Assembly: GCA_027603945.1 (NCBI GenBank)
Contig: JADIIU010000104.1
Coordinates: 1 to 45,903 of the forward strand
Direction: 5' to 3'
Length of the DNA stretch: 45,903 nucleotides
DNA from: Terramyces sp. JEL0728
Lineage: Eukaryota > Chytridiomycota > Chytridiomycetes > Rhizophydiales > Terramycetaceae
Shown piece after piece: positions 11,369-21,838 of the stretch. Positions within the stretch are counted from its first letter, which is position 1, and the number at the start of each line of letters is the position of its first letter. The translations under genes and the position numbers were made by a program. A model generated the notes under the pieces. The model was given only the letters and a program-made list of their open reading frames with translations, had not been told where the DNA came from and ran no database searches.

Positions 11369-11908
11369 ATGACAAACGAGATCAATAACTGTGAACCAGT
11401 CCAGGCAGATATACACTTGCACTTGAAAGAATGGAAACAGAATCCAGAATTCGCAAAATATAAAACTAGTCAGAAATCCTTCCTGCTCAAACCCAGTTTG
11501 AAAAAACCTGATTATTCAAAAATGACTGTTGAGCAAATAAAAGAAATAGTTACAAAAAAAGAGAAATTGCTGTTGTTAACGTTGCCGGACGGTGGTAAAA
11601 AAGTCAGAGATTCGATTGCAGAGCTGCAGAGGATAATTACAGACAAGCAAACAAAACCAGAACCAGAGGACGATGTAGATATACTAGTCAGAGGTATGGA
11701 GAGCATTAGGCTGAGGAAACCTAACCCACCACAGCACCATTTACCGGCTAATATGAAAAAGAAACCAATTGAAATGATTTCGTTAGTTGAAGCTAAAGAA
11801 CTATTGAATACAAAGATTATTGTAAAGGAAGAGCAACAAGTCGAATATGAAACTGATTACGAATCCGAATATGAATTTGGAGAAGAAACAGAAGAGCAGC
11901 AACCTTGA
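11369..11908 (+). CDS. GRINL1A/POLR2M-like small protein (tentative)
   Basis: Intronless frame of 179 residues. Residues about 50-90 read MTVEQIKEIVTKKEKLLLL, then LPDGGKKVRDSIAELQRI. This resembles the short helical block with an LPD-GKK core of metazoan GRINL1A (the Gdown1 subunit of RNA polymerase II). The rest is low complexity with an acidic C-terminal tail (EYETDYESEYEFGEE). The match is a remembered family pattern over about 40 residues, so homology is tentative. If right, it would act on RNA polymerase II. It ends 31 nt before the stop codon of the convergent LEA2-like gene. Confidence 0.55.
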   Translation: MTNEINNCEPVQADIHLHLKEWKQNPEFAKYKTSQKSFLLKPSLKKPDYSKMTVEQIKEIVTKKEKLLLLTLPDGGKKVRDSIAELQRIITDKQTKPEPEDDVDILVRGMESIRLRKPNPPQHHLPANMKKKPIEMISLVEAKELLNTKIIVKEEQQVEYETDYESEYEFGEETEEQQP

Positions 11909-11939
11909 CCAGATTGTAACTATAAATAAACATTTTATA

Positions 11940-12779
11940 TTAACATGAATGAATTTGTGCAATGCCATCGTCAACGACATAGTAATAACCGCAAATAGGA
12001 ATCTGGTATTGGATCGTATCAAATAGCGCCGAATACCAGATCCTTCCCTCAACAGTCAATAGGAAAGGCGTAGACATGTAAATGAGTTTGCCAAGTGTAT
12101 TTTGCGGTTTAATTGATATTGTCCCTGTTGCGTTTTTTGTAAAACTAGCTGCATCGAATATTGGCGACTGGTTGAAATATCGTACGTGCCCCAGCAATTC
12201 ATTAGACATCAGCGCTTTATAATGTTTCAAAGAAGCATAAACATTGATATCTGTAGATTCCAGGGATATAGGAATCAGGTTTGTGTTTACTGCATCAAAA
12301 TGTATCTGGAATTCGAAAATCTCTGGTGTTCGCTTTGTTACTTTTATAGATCCAGTATTGAAATTGGAAAGCGGTTGACAGCAGAACGCAAAGAAGGTGA
12401 CGACGAACATGAAGCAGCAGAGGATCATTGAACAGATAGTAATGCGAAAGCAAGACGATTTTTTTTGAATCACTAGGTATAAATTCTGCTGCTGAACCGG
12501 ATATTCACCGATTAGTCTAGTATTCTCGTTTGGGATATTTACAGTGACGCTAGAGCTGCTTGATTTCATTTCCTTTTTCTTTTTCCTGAGATACTTGTAG
12601 TCCTCTAGCAACAGACTGTTACTGCTGAAAATGTAGTCTTCTTCGTCGTCAGCATCATGATCAGTTGAACTCTGGAATCCTTGTGAGAATATCGACTGTC
12701 GGTTTGACATTTCTGTCTCTATTGTAATCCGGCTTTTCACTTGGTATTCATTGTCGGTCCTCTGCTCTCGTTTCTCCAT
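11940..12779 (-). CDS. Single-TM protein with C-terminal LEA2-like domain (Vac7/Tag1/TMEM106 type)
   Basis: Intronless frame of 279 residues. The N-terminal 110 residues are cytosolic, acidic and serine-rich with a basic patch (YLRKKKKEMKSSSSS). One membrane span follows (ICSMILCCFMFVVTFFAF), then a beta-rich domain, FEFQIHFDAVNTNLIPISLE, with STDINVYASLKHYK and several possible N-glycosylation sites (NQS, NAT). This matches the LEA2 layout known from Vac7, Tag1 and TMEM106 proteins of vacuoles and lysosomes. The precise orthologue is not assignable. A triple 17-nt repeat lies about 150 nt upstream of the start codon. Confidence 0.7.
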   Translation of the reverse strand: MEKREQRTDNEYQVKSRITIETEMSNRQSIFSQGFQSSTDHDADDEEDYIFSSNSLLLEDYKYLRKKKKEMKSSSSSVTVNIPNENTRLIGEYPVQQQNLYLVIQKKSSCFRITICSMILCCFMFVVTFFAFCCQPLSNFNTGSIKVTKRTPEIFEFQIHFDAVNTNLIPISLESTDINVYASLKHYKALMSNELLGHVRYFNQSPIFDAASFTKNATGTISIKPQNTLGKLIYMSTPFLLTVEGRIWYSALFDTIQYQIPICGYYYVVDDGIAQIHSC

Positions 12780-12926
12780 TTAAATAAACTGGCGAAAAAT
12801 AAAGTTGCTCCATATTTTTCCTTATTTCTGGGGATCTGATCGCATTGATCATGCAAAAGTGCCGCCAAAACTAGAGACAATTTAACTGAAACACCAGTGG
12901 CAATATTGAGATACAGTATTGGCTGA

Positions 12927-12977
12927 TTCTCTCGCATGTCCTGTTCTCTCGCATGTCCTGTTCTCTCGCATGTCCTG
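12927..12977. repeat. Three perfect 17-nt tandem repeats
   Basis: The unit TTCTCTCGCATGTCCTG occurs three times without a mismatch at 12927-12943, 12944-12960 and 12961-12977. It sits in the 323-nt region between the start of the LEA2-like gene (12779, leftward) and the 3' end of the RCHY1-like gene (13103), so it is in the upstream region of the former. Each copy contains GCATGTCC, which could be a protein-binding site. Confidence 0.9.
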
Positions 12978-13102
12978 TGTCAGTGCCAAAGTAAAAGTCA
13001 GCAAGGTCAAGTGGTTGACAATTGCAACAGATGTAATTTCTCAACAAGTCAATCCGCAACTTCAAAGCCAATTAATTATAACAATTTATTCAGATAAATA
13101 CA

Positions 13103-14307
13103 TTATTCAAATTCAGAAATGGTGTCTTCCGAGACCTGACTATCAATACCTTTTTTTTCAATTGTATTCAATACTTTAGTATTGTAGCCTTTGCAATTAT
13201 CACATTTGTGGTATAAAAAGTGATACTTGGCCAGTGATTTCAATTCGCAGTCGTTACAGTAAACTTCCGAGAACGTGTTTTGGTATTCCGGTGGCATTTT
13301 GTGTAATTCCAACATTGCATCTATGCGCTTAAAGTAATCAGTCATATTGGCTAGTGATTTGAAGCACGTTGGGCACTGGTAACTAGTTTGGATATATTCC
13401 TGATGACACTTGTAGTGGATACAATGGCCGCATGGCTATAATTAGCATTAAATTACCATAAAGATTACTGTAGTCGTGGAGGTAAACATATATTCCCCAC
13501 AAATCGGACAATCGGACTCTAAATTGCGCTCGATACACTTATGACGGCCTTTAAGAGATATTGCCATGCACACATTACACTTTTTGCAGTGGAAATAGTC
13601 CTGTCCTAGTCCTTTACCTATCCGGCAGATGCCGCAGTCGTAACAGTGGTATATATTCTTTTTCGGATCATCGTCCCACAACTTGCATTCCTTGCAGTAA
13701 TATTTAGATATTCTCTTTCCGCATTCTTCATTTATACAGTCCTGGCCGGCTGGCTGAATTTTATGGCAATACATGCACATCATTGTCGTAGTCAAATTTC
13801 TGCATTAATAAAATATTACCGGACAATATTATGATCAGAGACCTCGTCATGACAGAATCTACAAGCAAACCATCTACCACAGCAGTGGCCTTGTAATTTG
13901 CTCGCTCTTTGGTAATGTTTGCAGCCAAATACCCCCAGCTCCTTATTTTGATAACTAGGCTCAAGATCCTGCTGCGTTAGTGAATTGAAATCGCTTTGGT
14001 TCAATCTATTGATTGTGGTTTCTGGTTTTGGTTGTTTGGCCATCCATCCGCCTGCCATGAGGTTCTGCATTTGTTTGGCTTTTTCTGAGGGGGAGAGACT
14101 GGTATTCTTTTGAATTTCCATAATCTTTTTTCTTAATTCGGATTGATCATTCAGTGGAGGCAATGGCTTTGGTTCCTTTCTTGGAAAGCAGTCTTGGTCA
14201 CTATCAGAGTCTTCCAGAGAGTAGCGTTCAGAGAAAGATTGTCTAGTTGATTCTGTAGTAGAAGAGCTTGGGGAGACTGATAAATTATCTACAGTAGGGA
14301 ATTGCAT
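13103..14307 (-). CDS. RCHY1/Pirh2-like RING E3 ubiquitin ligase
   Basis: Three exons are joined across introns 13800-13819 (20 nt) and 13436-13456 (21 nt), giving 387 residues. Domains in order: a disordered N-terminus of about 120 residues; a CHY zinc finger (LGVFGCKHYQRASKLQ, HCCGRWFACRFCHDE); a CTCHY finger (CMYCHKIQPAGQDC, KYYCKECKLWDDD, YHCYDCGICRIG, YFHCKKCNVC); a RING-H2 (CPICGEYM, MPCGHCIHYKC, CPTC) interrupted by intron 2; and a C-terminal zinc ribbon (VYCNDCELKS, YHKCDNC). This is the complete Pirh2 order. The family ubiquitinates misfolded or regulatory proteins. A doubtful frame ends only 4 nt upstream of the start codon. Confidence 0.92.
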
Positions 14308-14311
14308 TAAA

Positions 14312-14787
14312 TTAGTAGAGGATTTGTGAAACCTTTTTTAAGTTTGGGAGGAGGCGTGAGGTTTTAAATTCACCCCGGAGAATTTCCTGGATGACGAAGG
14401 CAGTAAATGAGGTAGTGCAGAAGAGCGGCAGACAAAATCGATTGCGATAAACCCCGCTAGCAATGCATTTGGTTTTATTCTTGCCTTCAATCTTTTCGTA
14501 TTCGACAAGTTGGGCTAACAAATCCGCTTGAACAGAGATCACAAGGTCTACTTCTGGACATTGGCTGAGCAATATTGTGGTAGGTATACAATACACATGG
14601 GAACGAATAGTGGCATCTGCAGTGAAAATACTTTGTGATTACCGGATTGGCCATGGAATCGCTGCTGTGCCAAAGAAATATTTCCAGCAGGACCGTTATT
14701 CACGCCAATATCACAGTAATAAAGCTTATTAATGAAACCAATTGATGTGCATTTCCAAAACGAAATTCTGAAACCACATGTAACCAA
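14312..14787 (-). CDS. Putative small protein, structure uncertain
   Basis: Two long frames join across a possible 26-nt GT...AG intron at about 14616-14641, giving LAQQRFHGQSDATIRSHVY in the middle and ending with LRGEFKTSRLLPNLKKV. The intron is longer than the 18-22 nt rule, and no ATG opens the first frame; the upstream codon at 14787 is TTG. A further upstream intron that brings in a nearby ATG is possible. I do not recognise the family. The stop lies 4 nt before the RCHY1-like start codon, so this could also be a chance frame in the RCHY1 promoter. Confidence 0.3.
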
Positions 14788-15299
14788 ATGGGTTTTGTAA
14801 TATCAGAAGAGATTCTACTCTAAACCGAGCCAAGCGGTGAGAATTTACTGCGATTGAACGATTGCTCAACTCGCCACGATAACGCGTAACTTCTATATTA
14901 ATTTTCGGAGTACAATACCAGGTTAGTTGTTTTATACGGTAGGTGTGTAAACATTATTGTTTCCTGGCATGCATTGCAGTAGTGCCCTGTATCGATATCA
15001 TATTCCAACGAACCCTTTGAAATCATTCTGGATCAAACGCGTTGCGCTTGCCAATAATGATTGTGAGTGACTGCTGAAGCACATTGCCGAATGCTAGATC
15101 AATTTCCGCCTTGGACAGATATATTCAGTCATCGATAGTTCTCATGACTGCAAATTATTAAATTATTAGTGTGAGGAATACAAACAATTGCTCCCAAGAA
15201 TATCTGGTTTAAAAATTGCTGAATGCAATTGTTTCACATTAAGTTGGAGATTTTCAACATCTGTGGTCCAGATTTTTCCACTCAAAAAATTTCAGAAAA
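14788..15299. other. Intergenic region upstream of DRE2
   Basis: About 500 nt with no recognisable coding frame, tRNA or repeat. The right-hand part presumably contains the promoter of the DRE2 gene. Confidence 0.5.
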
Positions 15300-16270
15300 A
15301 TGTCCCAAACATTGCTAGTTGGAAACCCTTCAATTAACCAAACCGAATTGGAACAGACTCACAAGGAATTGGCAAATAAATCCGCAGTATCTTTTGAACA
15401 ACTTGATAGAATTACTAGCAGTAAATTAATAATTAACCTAGTTTCTCTCCCTGTTGGAAAATACAATGAGATTTTGTCAGGACAATTGAAACCAGTCGCT
15501 TACTATCACTCGCTACAAGCCCTATCACAGTTTGCCAAATCTTTGGCTCCATCAGGAAAACTAGTTCTCTCCGAACCATGTTTCATTAATACTGCTGATA
15601 TGGTGGAATTGCAAAACAAGAATACCTTGATTCCCATCCACACTGAACGATCATTGAATTCCGATTTGTTAATGAATGGATTCGTCAATATCAAAACAGA
15701 ATCTACCCCAGTCGACGCAGATACTTTGAAACAATATTTATCCATTTGGAATGCAGGCGATCTATTTGAATCCTTGAATGGCAAACTGGCACTTGTACAT
15801 GCAACAGCAGAAAAACCGGCTTATCAAGTAGGAGCTGGAGCAAAGTTATCTTTTGGAAAGAAAAAAGTCAAAGAAGAGCCAAAGAAAGCAGCAGTATGGA
15901 CTGTATCTGCAAACGATGAAGATGAGGAGTTAGAAGACGAAGACGAGCTGTTGGACGAAGAAGATTTGGTAGTCCCGCCTACTCAAGCACCAGGAGATTG
16001 CTCTACCAAAAAGAAAGCTTGCAAGGATTGCACTTGTGGACGAGCTGAAGAAGAGGAACAAGAAGCACTGCAGATGGCAGCCAAAATTACAGTAGTAAAG
16101 AAAAAGCCAGTTACTTCATCTTGCGGATCTGTAATCCATTATTAACTTAGTGTTACTTGGGTGATGCATTCAGATGTAGCACATGTCCATACCTTGGAAT
16201 GCCAGCATTTAAGCCTGGTGAGAAGGTTGTATTGGGCGGCAACATGCTTAAAGATGATATTGAATTGTAA
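15300..16270 (+). CDS. DRE2: Anamorsin/Dre2, cytosolic Fe-S cluster assembly factor
   Basis: CIAPIN1 family protein that, with the diflavin reductase Tah18, passes electrons to the early cytosolic iron-sulfur assembly machinery. Two exons are joined across a 20-nt intron, 16131-16150 (GTAATCCATTATTAACTTAG), giving 316 residues. The N-terminal methyltransferase-like domain spans about residues 1-165, followed by an acidic linker. Fe-S motif I is CKDCTC with an upstream cysteine. Motif II is the twin CX2C-X7-CX2C, here [15 protein letters not shown]. The protein ends with the family's [11 protein letters not shown] and DDIEL tail. The intron lies inside the first CX2C of motif II, so the unspliced RNA encodes a protein lacking motif II. 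AATAAA overlaps the stop (16269-16274). Confidence 0.96.
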
Positions 16271-16777
16271 TAAACTGGTAATATTTAAGTGATTTGGCCG
16301 TCAGTATCCAAGTTGATTAGAATTGTGCATGCCCTTCACTGGACCTGATAAGCTCGTCATTTGCGATTGGAGGATCCACTTTCATATGTCAAACGTCAGT
16401 GTAAAAAGTGACACCCTATCGCAGTCCATGATGCTCTCCAAGTCCCTCCAATCTCTGATGAAAAAATGACAAGCAGCTTGGCAACGAACTGACCCTGTGA
16501 ATTTCCCAGGGTTTTCTAAAAGGATCTAAAAGAAATAGAATACACGCGCAAGTCCCTGTCACACAAATCAATCGTCCCAAAACGATATTCTCCGAGATCG
16601 CTTTTACTGGTGGATCTTAGTGGAAGAGAATTACGCTTTGATGCAGATCTATATGGTAGTTGATTCACAACAGATCTGACACCACAGAAGAGTATTGAAA
16701 CAAGCAATGTACGATAAAAAATGTATAAATTTATTGGTTTGTGCAAAAAAACATGTTACAGTGTAATACATAAATAA
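16271..16777. other. Intergenic region
   Basis: About 500 nt without a recognised gene. A minus-strand frame at 16516-16746 could encode a 76-residue peptide with a hydrophobic N-terminus, but it overlaps the 3' flank of the neighbouring small gene and has no known relatives. It is not called. Confidence 0.4.
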
Positions 16778-17035
16778 TTAGCAAGCAAAGCTGGCTGGTT
16801 GGCGAGCGCAATTTTGTTGAACGCATCTAGGTCCAACAATTTCCCACAATTCTTGACAAGCTGAATCAAGGTTTTCGCCTTCATAGTCTTCATCGAACTG
16901 GAACAGGCCAATTGATTTTGGTTTGAGGATGGTTTTAGGAGAAACTTGGAGTTTTCTTGGTGCTGGTGATAGAATAAAGTCCATGTCGTTGATAAATAAT
17001 GCGTCTGTATTTACAGTTAGACTGGATGCGGACAT
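16778..17035 (-). CDS. Small hypothetical protein
   Basis: Intronless frame of 85 residues, soluble, starting MSASSLTVNTDALFINDMDF and containing a basic block (RKLQVSPKTILKPKS) followed by an acidic stretch (FQFDEDYEGENLDS) and four cysteines near the end. The combination of short linear motifs suggests a small regulatory or disordered protein. A TATA-like element is visible about 40 nt upstream on this strand. I do not recognise the family. Confidence 0.5.
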   Translation of the reverse strand: MSASSLTVNTDALFINDMDFILSPAPRKLQVSPKTILKPKSIGLFQFDEDYEGENLDSACQELWEIVGPRCVQQNCARQPASFAC

Positions 17036-17960
17036 GTATAAATAATGTGATTTGGAACTGGGGAAAGGTTCTGCTTTTATAATTTTTGCGGACGTTTTTT
17101 CTTTCCCACTCGCTGTGGCTTGGGCTCATTAACCGCTCAAAACAAAAAAGGCAAGGTTGTGCGACTATCGATAAGTTGGATTTTCAAGGGTCGTTGCCAG
17201 AGATTCCATCGATCGGCAAACACTATGTTTCATAATTAGCTGCAAGATACTTTCCAGATTAGTCGTGGACAGTTGATAAACTAATTTTATTTTCACGAGA
17301 GAAAGAAATCCCAGCGCACGGACTTGATATTCGAAAAATAACTCCAACCCACAAGCTTACCGTTTACTTTGCCACATCATAATCGCTTTGGGTTTGGGGA
17401 AAAGAAAACGAAACGGCGCAAGAAGCGAGCAGCAGTTTGCTATGCGTATTGTAGTGCAATTGGAATCGGAGGAATAAATGTTGCTGTGCCTTTATTGAGC
17501 CTTTGGCTATAAAATTGCTGTGTCTTTTGAAGCCCCTCCTGGTACCTGACTTTTCACAAGGACAGTCCCAGACGTCCGTGCTTCTACGGTCCATTAGAAT
17601 TTGATAAGGGGGGTACAATTGCTAAAGTTCCTTTGCGGGATTACAAGCAGCCAATCACAAGTTATCTCCAGTTACACAGTGAAGCTACATTGACATAAAT
17701 CAATCTCTGTATCACTGGATCTAACTTTCACCTCCTATCGAGGAACGGAGAAACTTTTTCGTCAACTATCAAGCTCGAATTTAAGGACAGAGATTCCAAT
17801 ATCGCTGCAATCCATATAGAATTTGCATTCAAGGATAAACGGAAATCCCTCATATTTTGAGAAGCAACTTGAACGTTTTGCTTACTCGGTGAAAATAGCC
17901 TGCCAATAGCAGTCGAGATCTTACCAAGTCTCTTAAACCCAACTTGAGCAAATAATTTAT
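17036..17960. other. Long non-coding stretch
   Basis: More than 900 nt without a convincing gene. Several minus-strand frames of 60-94 codons occur (17165-17347, 17364-17618, 17728-18012) but have no ATG context, family likeness or consistent joining. The stretch is unusually long for this packed window, so a non-coding RNA or a fast-evolving small gene is possible. No tRNA or snRNA signature was seen by eye. Confidence 0.4.
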
Positions 17961-19065
17961 TTAGAGAATAGAGGAGTGGTACCATCCAATGCCGTAGATT
18001 CCTTCTGTCCAAACCCAGCCATTCATATTTTCTTCCGTCTGGAGCTCCTTGTATTCAACCTTGATAATCCTATTGCAAAAAACTCGCCCATTCATCATCT
18101 TGATTGCAATCTTGGCACTATCCGTCTTTTCGTACTGTACAAAAGCATACTTTAATCCGTGAGATTCCACCATTTGCACATTTACTATTTTACCGAATCC
18201 TGAAAATTTTGATTGTAGAGTTTCTCGAGTCACTGAATCATCCAGCTTGCCTACAAATACGGCGAATTGGTCTCTTTTAGCTGCTGATTTTTCAAGATTA
18301 TTTGACCACTCTACTACCCAGTCGTACTTTACTTTACACACTTGAAGTGCAATCATCTACATCAGTAAGGAATACCGCGTCTTCTCGATAGCAGTACTTT
18401 ACAAATACACTCCCTCTACATTCCCCAGTTAAATAGTCCCGCAATACCTGCAAATCTAGAATAAGCCTAAATCACCTTCAATTTCGCCAAATTGCTCAAA
18501 CACCGAATGTATTTGCTGCTCACTCAAATCTTTAATCTTGGAAACATAAATGGTACGATTAACTTTTGCCTTTTCAATTCGAATCTTTCTCCCATGCAGA
18601 ATAGTTCCTGCAGCTTCTGCATAAGCCCTATCGGCGTCTTGGTGTGTTTTGAATTGGACAAACGAAAAAGGTCTTTGTTTCAAGTCTCGTAATACTTTGA
18701 CATTTAGCAGTTCTCCGTATTTCTTGAATACCAAAGATACACTGGAACATAGTTGTTCATCTGTCTTGTTTGTACTTAAGCTGAATGAGTGTGAGGTACC
18801 TTGCTACGAAAAGACATGCTGTCGGTGATCCTTTTTGGACATTTCCATGACTACCTGTAGGCGTGGATTCCAGAGAGTAATTTCCAATCGATTCATTAGA
18901 ATAATTTCCTATGTTTTCACTTGTGTTCAACCCCATCTGTTCAAAATCGTCAATCAAATCTTTGGCGATTCGAACTCGGCGAACTAACGGCGGATAATTC
19001 CTACGATCCGCCATTGATAGTCGAGGTCTGTTCAGCCGTGAACCCGTAGATTTCGATCGAAACAT
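17961..19065 (-). CDS. RNA-binding protein with three RRMs
   Basis: Four exons are joined across introns 18781-18799 (19 nt), 18456-18475 (20 nt, with a GTGATT donor) and 18357-18375 (19 nt), giving 348 residues. RRM1 begins ACLFVASLSTNKTDEQLC and has RNP1 RPFSFVQF. RRM2 begins RTIYVSKIKDLSEQQI with GSVFVKY. RRM3 begins FAVFVGKLDDSVTRETL with KYAFVQY. A basic N-terminus (RSKSTGSRLNRPRL) precedes them, and the protein ends shortly after RRM3. Three closely packed RRMs recall fungal meiosis or mRNA-regulating proteins of the Rim4/Cip type, but orthology is not established. RRM1 and RRM2 cross intron positions, so the protein is only visible after splicing. Confidence 0.85.
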
Positions 19066-19331
19066 TTGAAAAATCTTGCATTGGTTGAAAAATTAAGCTT
19101 TTTTGATCACGCTTATTTGGTGGGAACAAGTAATTCAACTGCGTTCCAATCAAAAAGTAACCACCGATAACTGCTCCATCTGTGAATCCACCCTAATATC
19201 ATATCTACTGACGCAATAACTGTTTGCAGCCCTAAAACCTCAAACATGTCACACTGGATTGTGGCTTAGACTAGTGACTCGTTATAATTTTTTTTTTCTG
19301 AAGAAACTCCACGACTTTAATTGTTGATAGA

Positions 19332-21314
19332 ATGGCTTCATATTACAACTTCAAGAAGGTCCAAGTAGTACCAAATGGAACGGAATTCATCGATATCGTC
19401 CTCTCTAAAATCAACAGAAAAACCCCCACAGTCATCCACCCCAACTACCAAATCACTCGTATCCGTTCATTCTATATGCGTAAAGTGAAATTCGCCCAAG
19501 ACTGCTTTGATGAAAAGCTAGGACAAATTTTAACTGATTTCCCAAAGCTTGATGTAATTACTGTTTTTATTTTAGGAAATTCATCCATTTTACTCTGACT
19601 TGATGAATGTTTTGTACGACAAGGATCACTACAAGTTGGCGTTGGCCCAAATCAATACCGCAAAGCACTTGATAGACAATGTAGCAAAGGACTATGCAAG
19701 ACTGCTTAAATTCGGTGACTCTTTATTCAGATGCAAGCAACTCAAGAAGGCCGCTTTGGGTAGAATGGCTACCATTATGAAGAGACAAAAAGACAGTTTG
19801 GCATATTTGGAGCAAGTAAGACAGCACTTGGCTCGTTTGCCCTCCATTGACCCAAACACTAGAACTTTGATTGTCTGCGGTTACCCAAATGTTGGAAAAT
19901 CGTCATTCATGAACAAAGTCACCAGAGCTGATGTTGAAGTGCAGCCTTATGCTTTCACCACCAAATCCCTATTCGTTGGACATATGGACTACAAATATTT
20001 GAGATGGCAAGTCATTGATACTCCTGGGATTTTAGACCATCCGCTTGAACAAAGAAATACAATCGAAATGCAATCTGTCACTGCTCTTGCTCATCTTAGA
20101 GCATGTGTCATGTTTTTCATTGACGTTTCAGAGCAATGTGGGTACAGTATCAAAGAGCAGGTTGGACTATACAACTCTATCAAGCCATTATTCGCCAACA
20201 AGCCTGTCATGGTTGTGGTAAACAAAATAGATATCAAGAAACCAGAAGATTTGGAGCCTGAACAGCAGGAATTGCTAAATGCTATCACCAACGATGAAGA
20301 AGTTACTCTTGCTCTTACCAGTTGCTACACTGAAGAAGGTGTAATGGATGTCAGAAACTTGGCATGTGATAAATTATTGGCCTCTAGAGTCGAACAGAAA
20401 CTCAAAGGCACTAAAATCCAATCAGTCATCAACAAGCTACACTTGGCTCAGCCGGTTGCTCGTGATGACAGAGAAAGACCTGCATTCATTCCTCCTGCAG
20501 CCCTCAACAAAATCAAATACGATCCTAAAGATCCAAACAGACCTAAACTTGCAAAAGACTTGGAAGAAGAAAATGGCGGTGCTGGTGTATATAACGTTGA
20601 CTTGAAACACAATTATATGCTTGCTAAAGACGAATGGAAATACGATGTTATCCCAGAAATCATGGACGGCAAGAACATTGCAGATTTCGTTGACCCTGAA
20701 ATTGAAGCAAAATTGGAAGCTTTAGAGTTGGAAGAAGAACGCTTGATTGCCGAAGGATTCTACAACGAAGACGACGAAATGGAAGATGAAGAGGTTGAAG
20801 CAATCAACGAAGCTGCTGCAAAACTTAAAGACAAAAAGAGCATCTTGGTGCAGCAACACCGTCTCAAGAAGGTCAAGAATGGAAAGGGACTAACATACAA
20901 GGACAAAGCTAGAGTAAATAATAGTTAATTATAGTCATCTAGATTGGACGAATTCGAGCAAGTGTTGGAATCCAAAGGAAAAGACGCTTCTTTGCACAGT
21001 CTCCGTGATAAATCTCAATCTCGTATCAACAAGAAGAGAACTAGATCTGAAGTGTCACAATCCAAAGATCGTTCCAAATCGCTTGCTGGTAGAGACGATG
21101 TCCCAAGAGATAGATCCGTTATGGGCTTGCGTAGTGTCAAGGTAATTACAAAGTAACATAGCAAAAAATTGAAGCTGACAAGCTTAAAAACAACTACCAG
21201 AAATTACCAAACCTTATGGCCAAGAGGGGTGAGTCTGATAGAGCTATACAGACTAAAATGCCAAAGCACTTGTTTGCCGGTAAGAGAAAGATGGGAAGTG
21301 CCAGTCACCGTTAA
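19332..21314 (+). CDS. NOG1: Nucleolar GTP-binding protein 1 (Nog1)
   Basis: GTPase of the Obg/Nog1 class needed for 60S ribosomal subunit maturation in the nucleolus. Four exons are joined across introns 19554-19575 (22 nt), 20914-20934 (21 nt) and 21142-21161 (20 nt), giving 639 residues, normal for the family. The first junction restores the conserved [18 protein letters not shown] block. G motifs are G1 [14 protein letters not shown]3 [11 protein letters not shown] and G4 VVNKID. The C-terminal part contains [19 protein letters not shown] and the terminal [12 protein letters not shown]. The start at 19332 ([14 protein letters not shown]) matches the family N-terminus. Confidence 0.98.
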
Positions 21315-21617
21315 TTTGATTAATAATACTTTGTTATTTAATCCTTTTCTTTGATATTGACTTTCTGATTTGATCTGGCTGTCAATTTGCTTCTATCGTC
21401 TTCAACTTGGCATTTGATACTGCATGTTCAGTTTGCTCAGTTGCAATCTACTCGCAGGACGTCAATTTTATAAAATGAAATCGCAAGTGAGGCAGCGTGG
21501 AGGGAATATGGCACTGAACTGTTCCAAGAAATGACAATTGCAAACTGTCCCTCATATTTAACGACATTTCATAGGTTCCAATAACATCCAAGACTATTGT
21601 AAATATAATATTTATTA
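21315..21617. other. Convergent 3' intergenic region
   Basis: About 300 nt between the 3' ends of NOG1 and RPB10. No gene, RNA or repeat is evident. Confidence 0.5.
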
Positions 21618-21824
21618 TTAATCCTTGAATTTAGGTCCAAAGTGCATCAACTTTTCAATCAAATCAACATGAGTCAACACCATTCGCCTGCAACAATATC
21701 TCTTCAATCCAAGTGTATCAAGTGCCTCCTTTGCAGGATAATCATCCTCTACTAGCTGTAAATATCCTTCCCATTTGTTTCCAATGACTTTTCCACAAGA
21801 AAAACAACGAACTGGGATAATCAT
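21618..21824 (-). CDS. RPB10: RNA polymerase I/II/III subunit Rpb10 (RPABC5)
   Basis: Small zinc-binding subunit shared by all three nuclear RNA polymerases. The frame has 68 residues and no intron. It shows the diagnostic start [18 protein letters not shown], the [11 protein letters not shown] block and LMHFGPK near the end. The atypical zinc motif CX2C...CC is intact. The canonical MIIPVRC start fixes the start codon, which lies only 14 nt from the start codon of the divergent SET-domain gene. Confidence 0.98.
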   Translation of the reverse strand: MIIPVRCFSCGKVIGNKWEGYLQLVEDDYPAKEALDTLGLKRYCCRRMVLTHVDLIEKLMHFGPKFKD

Positions 21825-21838
21825 TTCGAGAAAAAAAA
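21825..21838. promoter_or_regulatory. 14-nt spacer between two divergent start codons
   Basis: Only 14 nt (TTCGAGAAAAAAAA) separate the ATG of RPB10 (leftward) and the ATG of the SET-domain gene (rightward). Both starts are supported by family N-termini. Core promoter elements of at least one gene must therefore lie inside the coding sequence of the other, or the two 5' UTRs must overlap. Confidence 0.75.

Noticed and set aside
13103..14787. Joining the upstream frame (14312-14787) to the RCHY1-like gene as one long protein
   Set aside because: A stop codon and a 4-nt gap separate them, no tiny intron bridges the stop, and the RCHY1 part already has a normal N-terminus.
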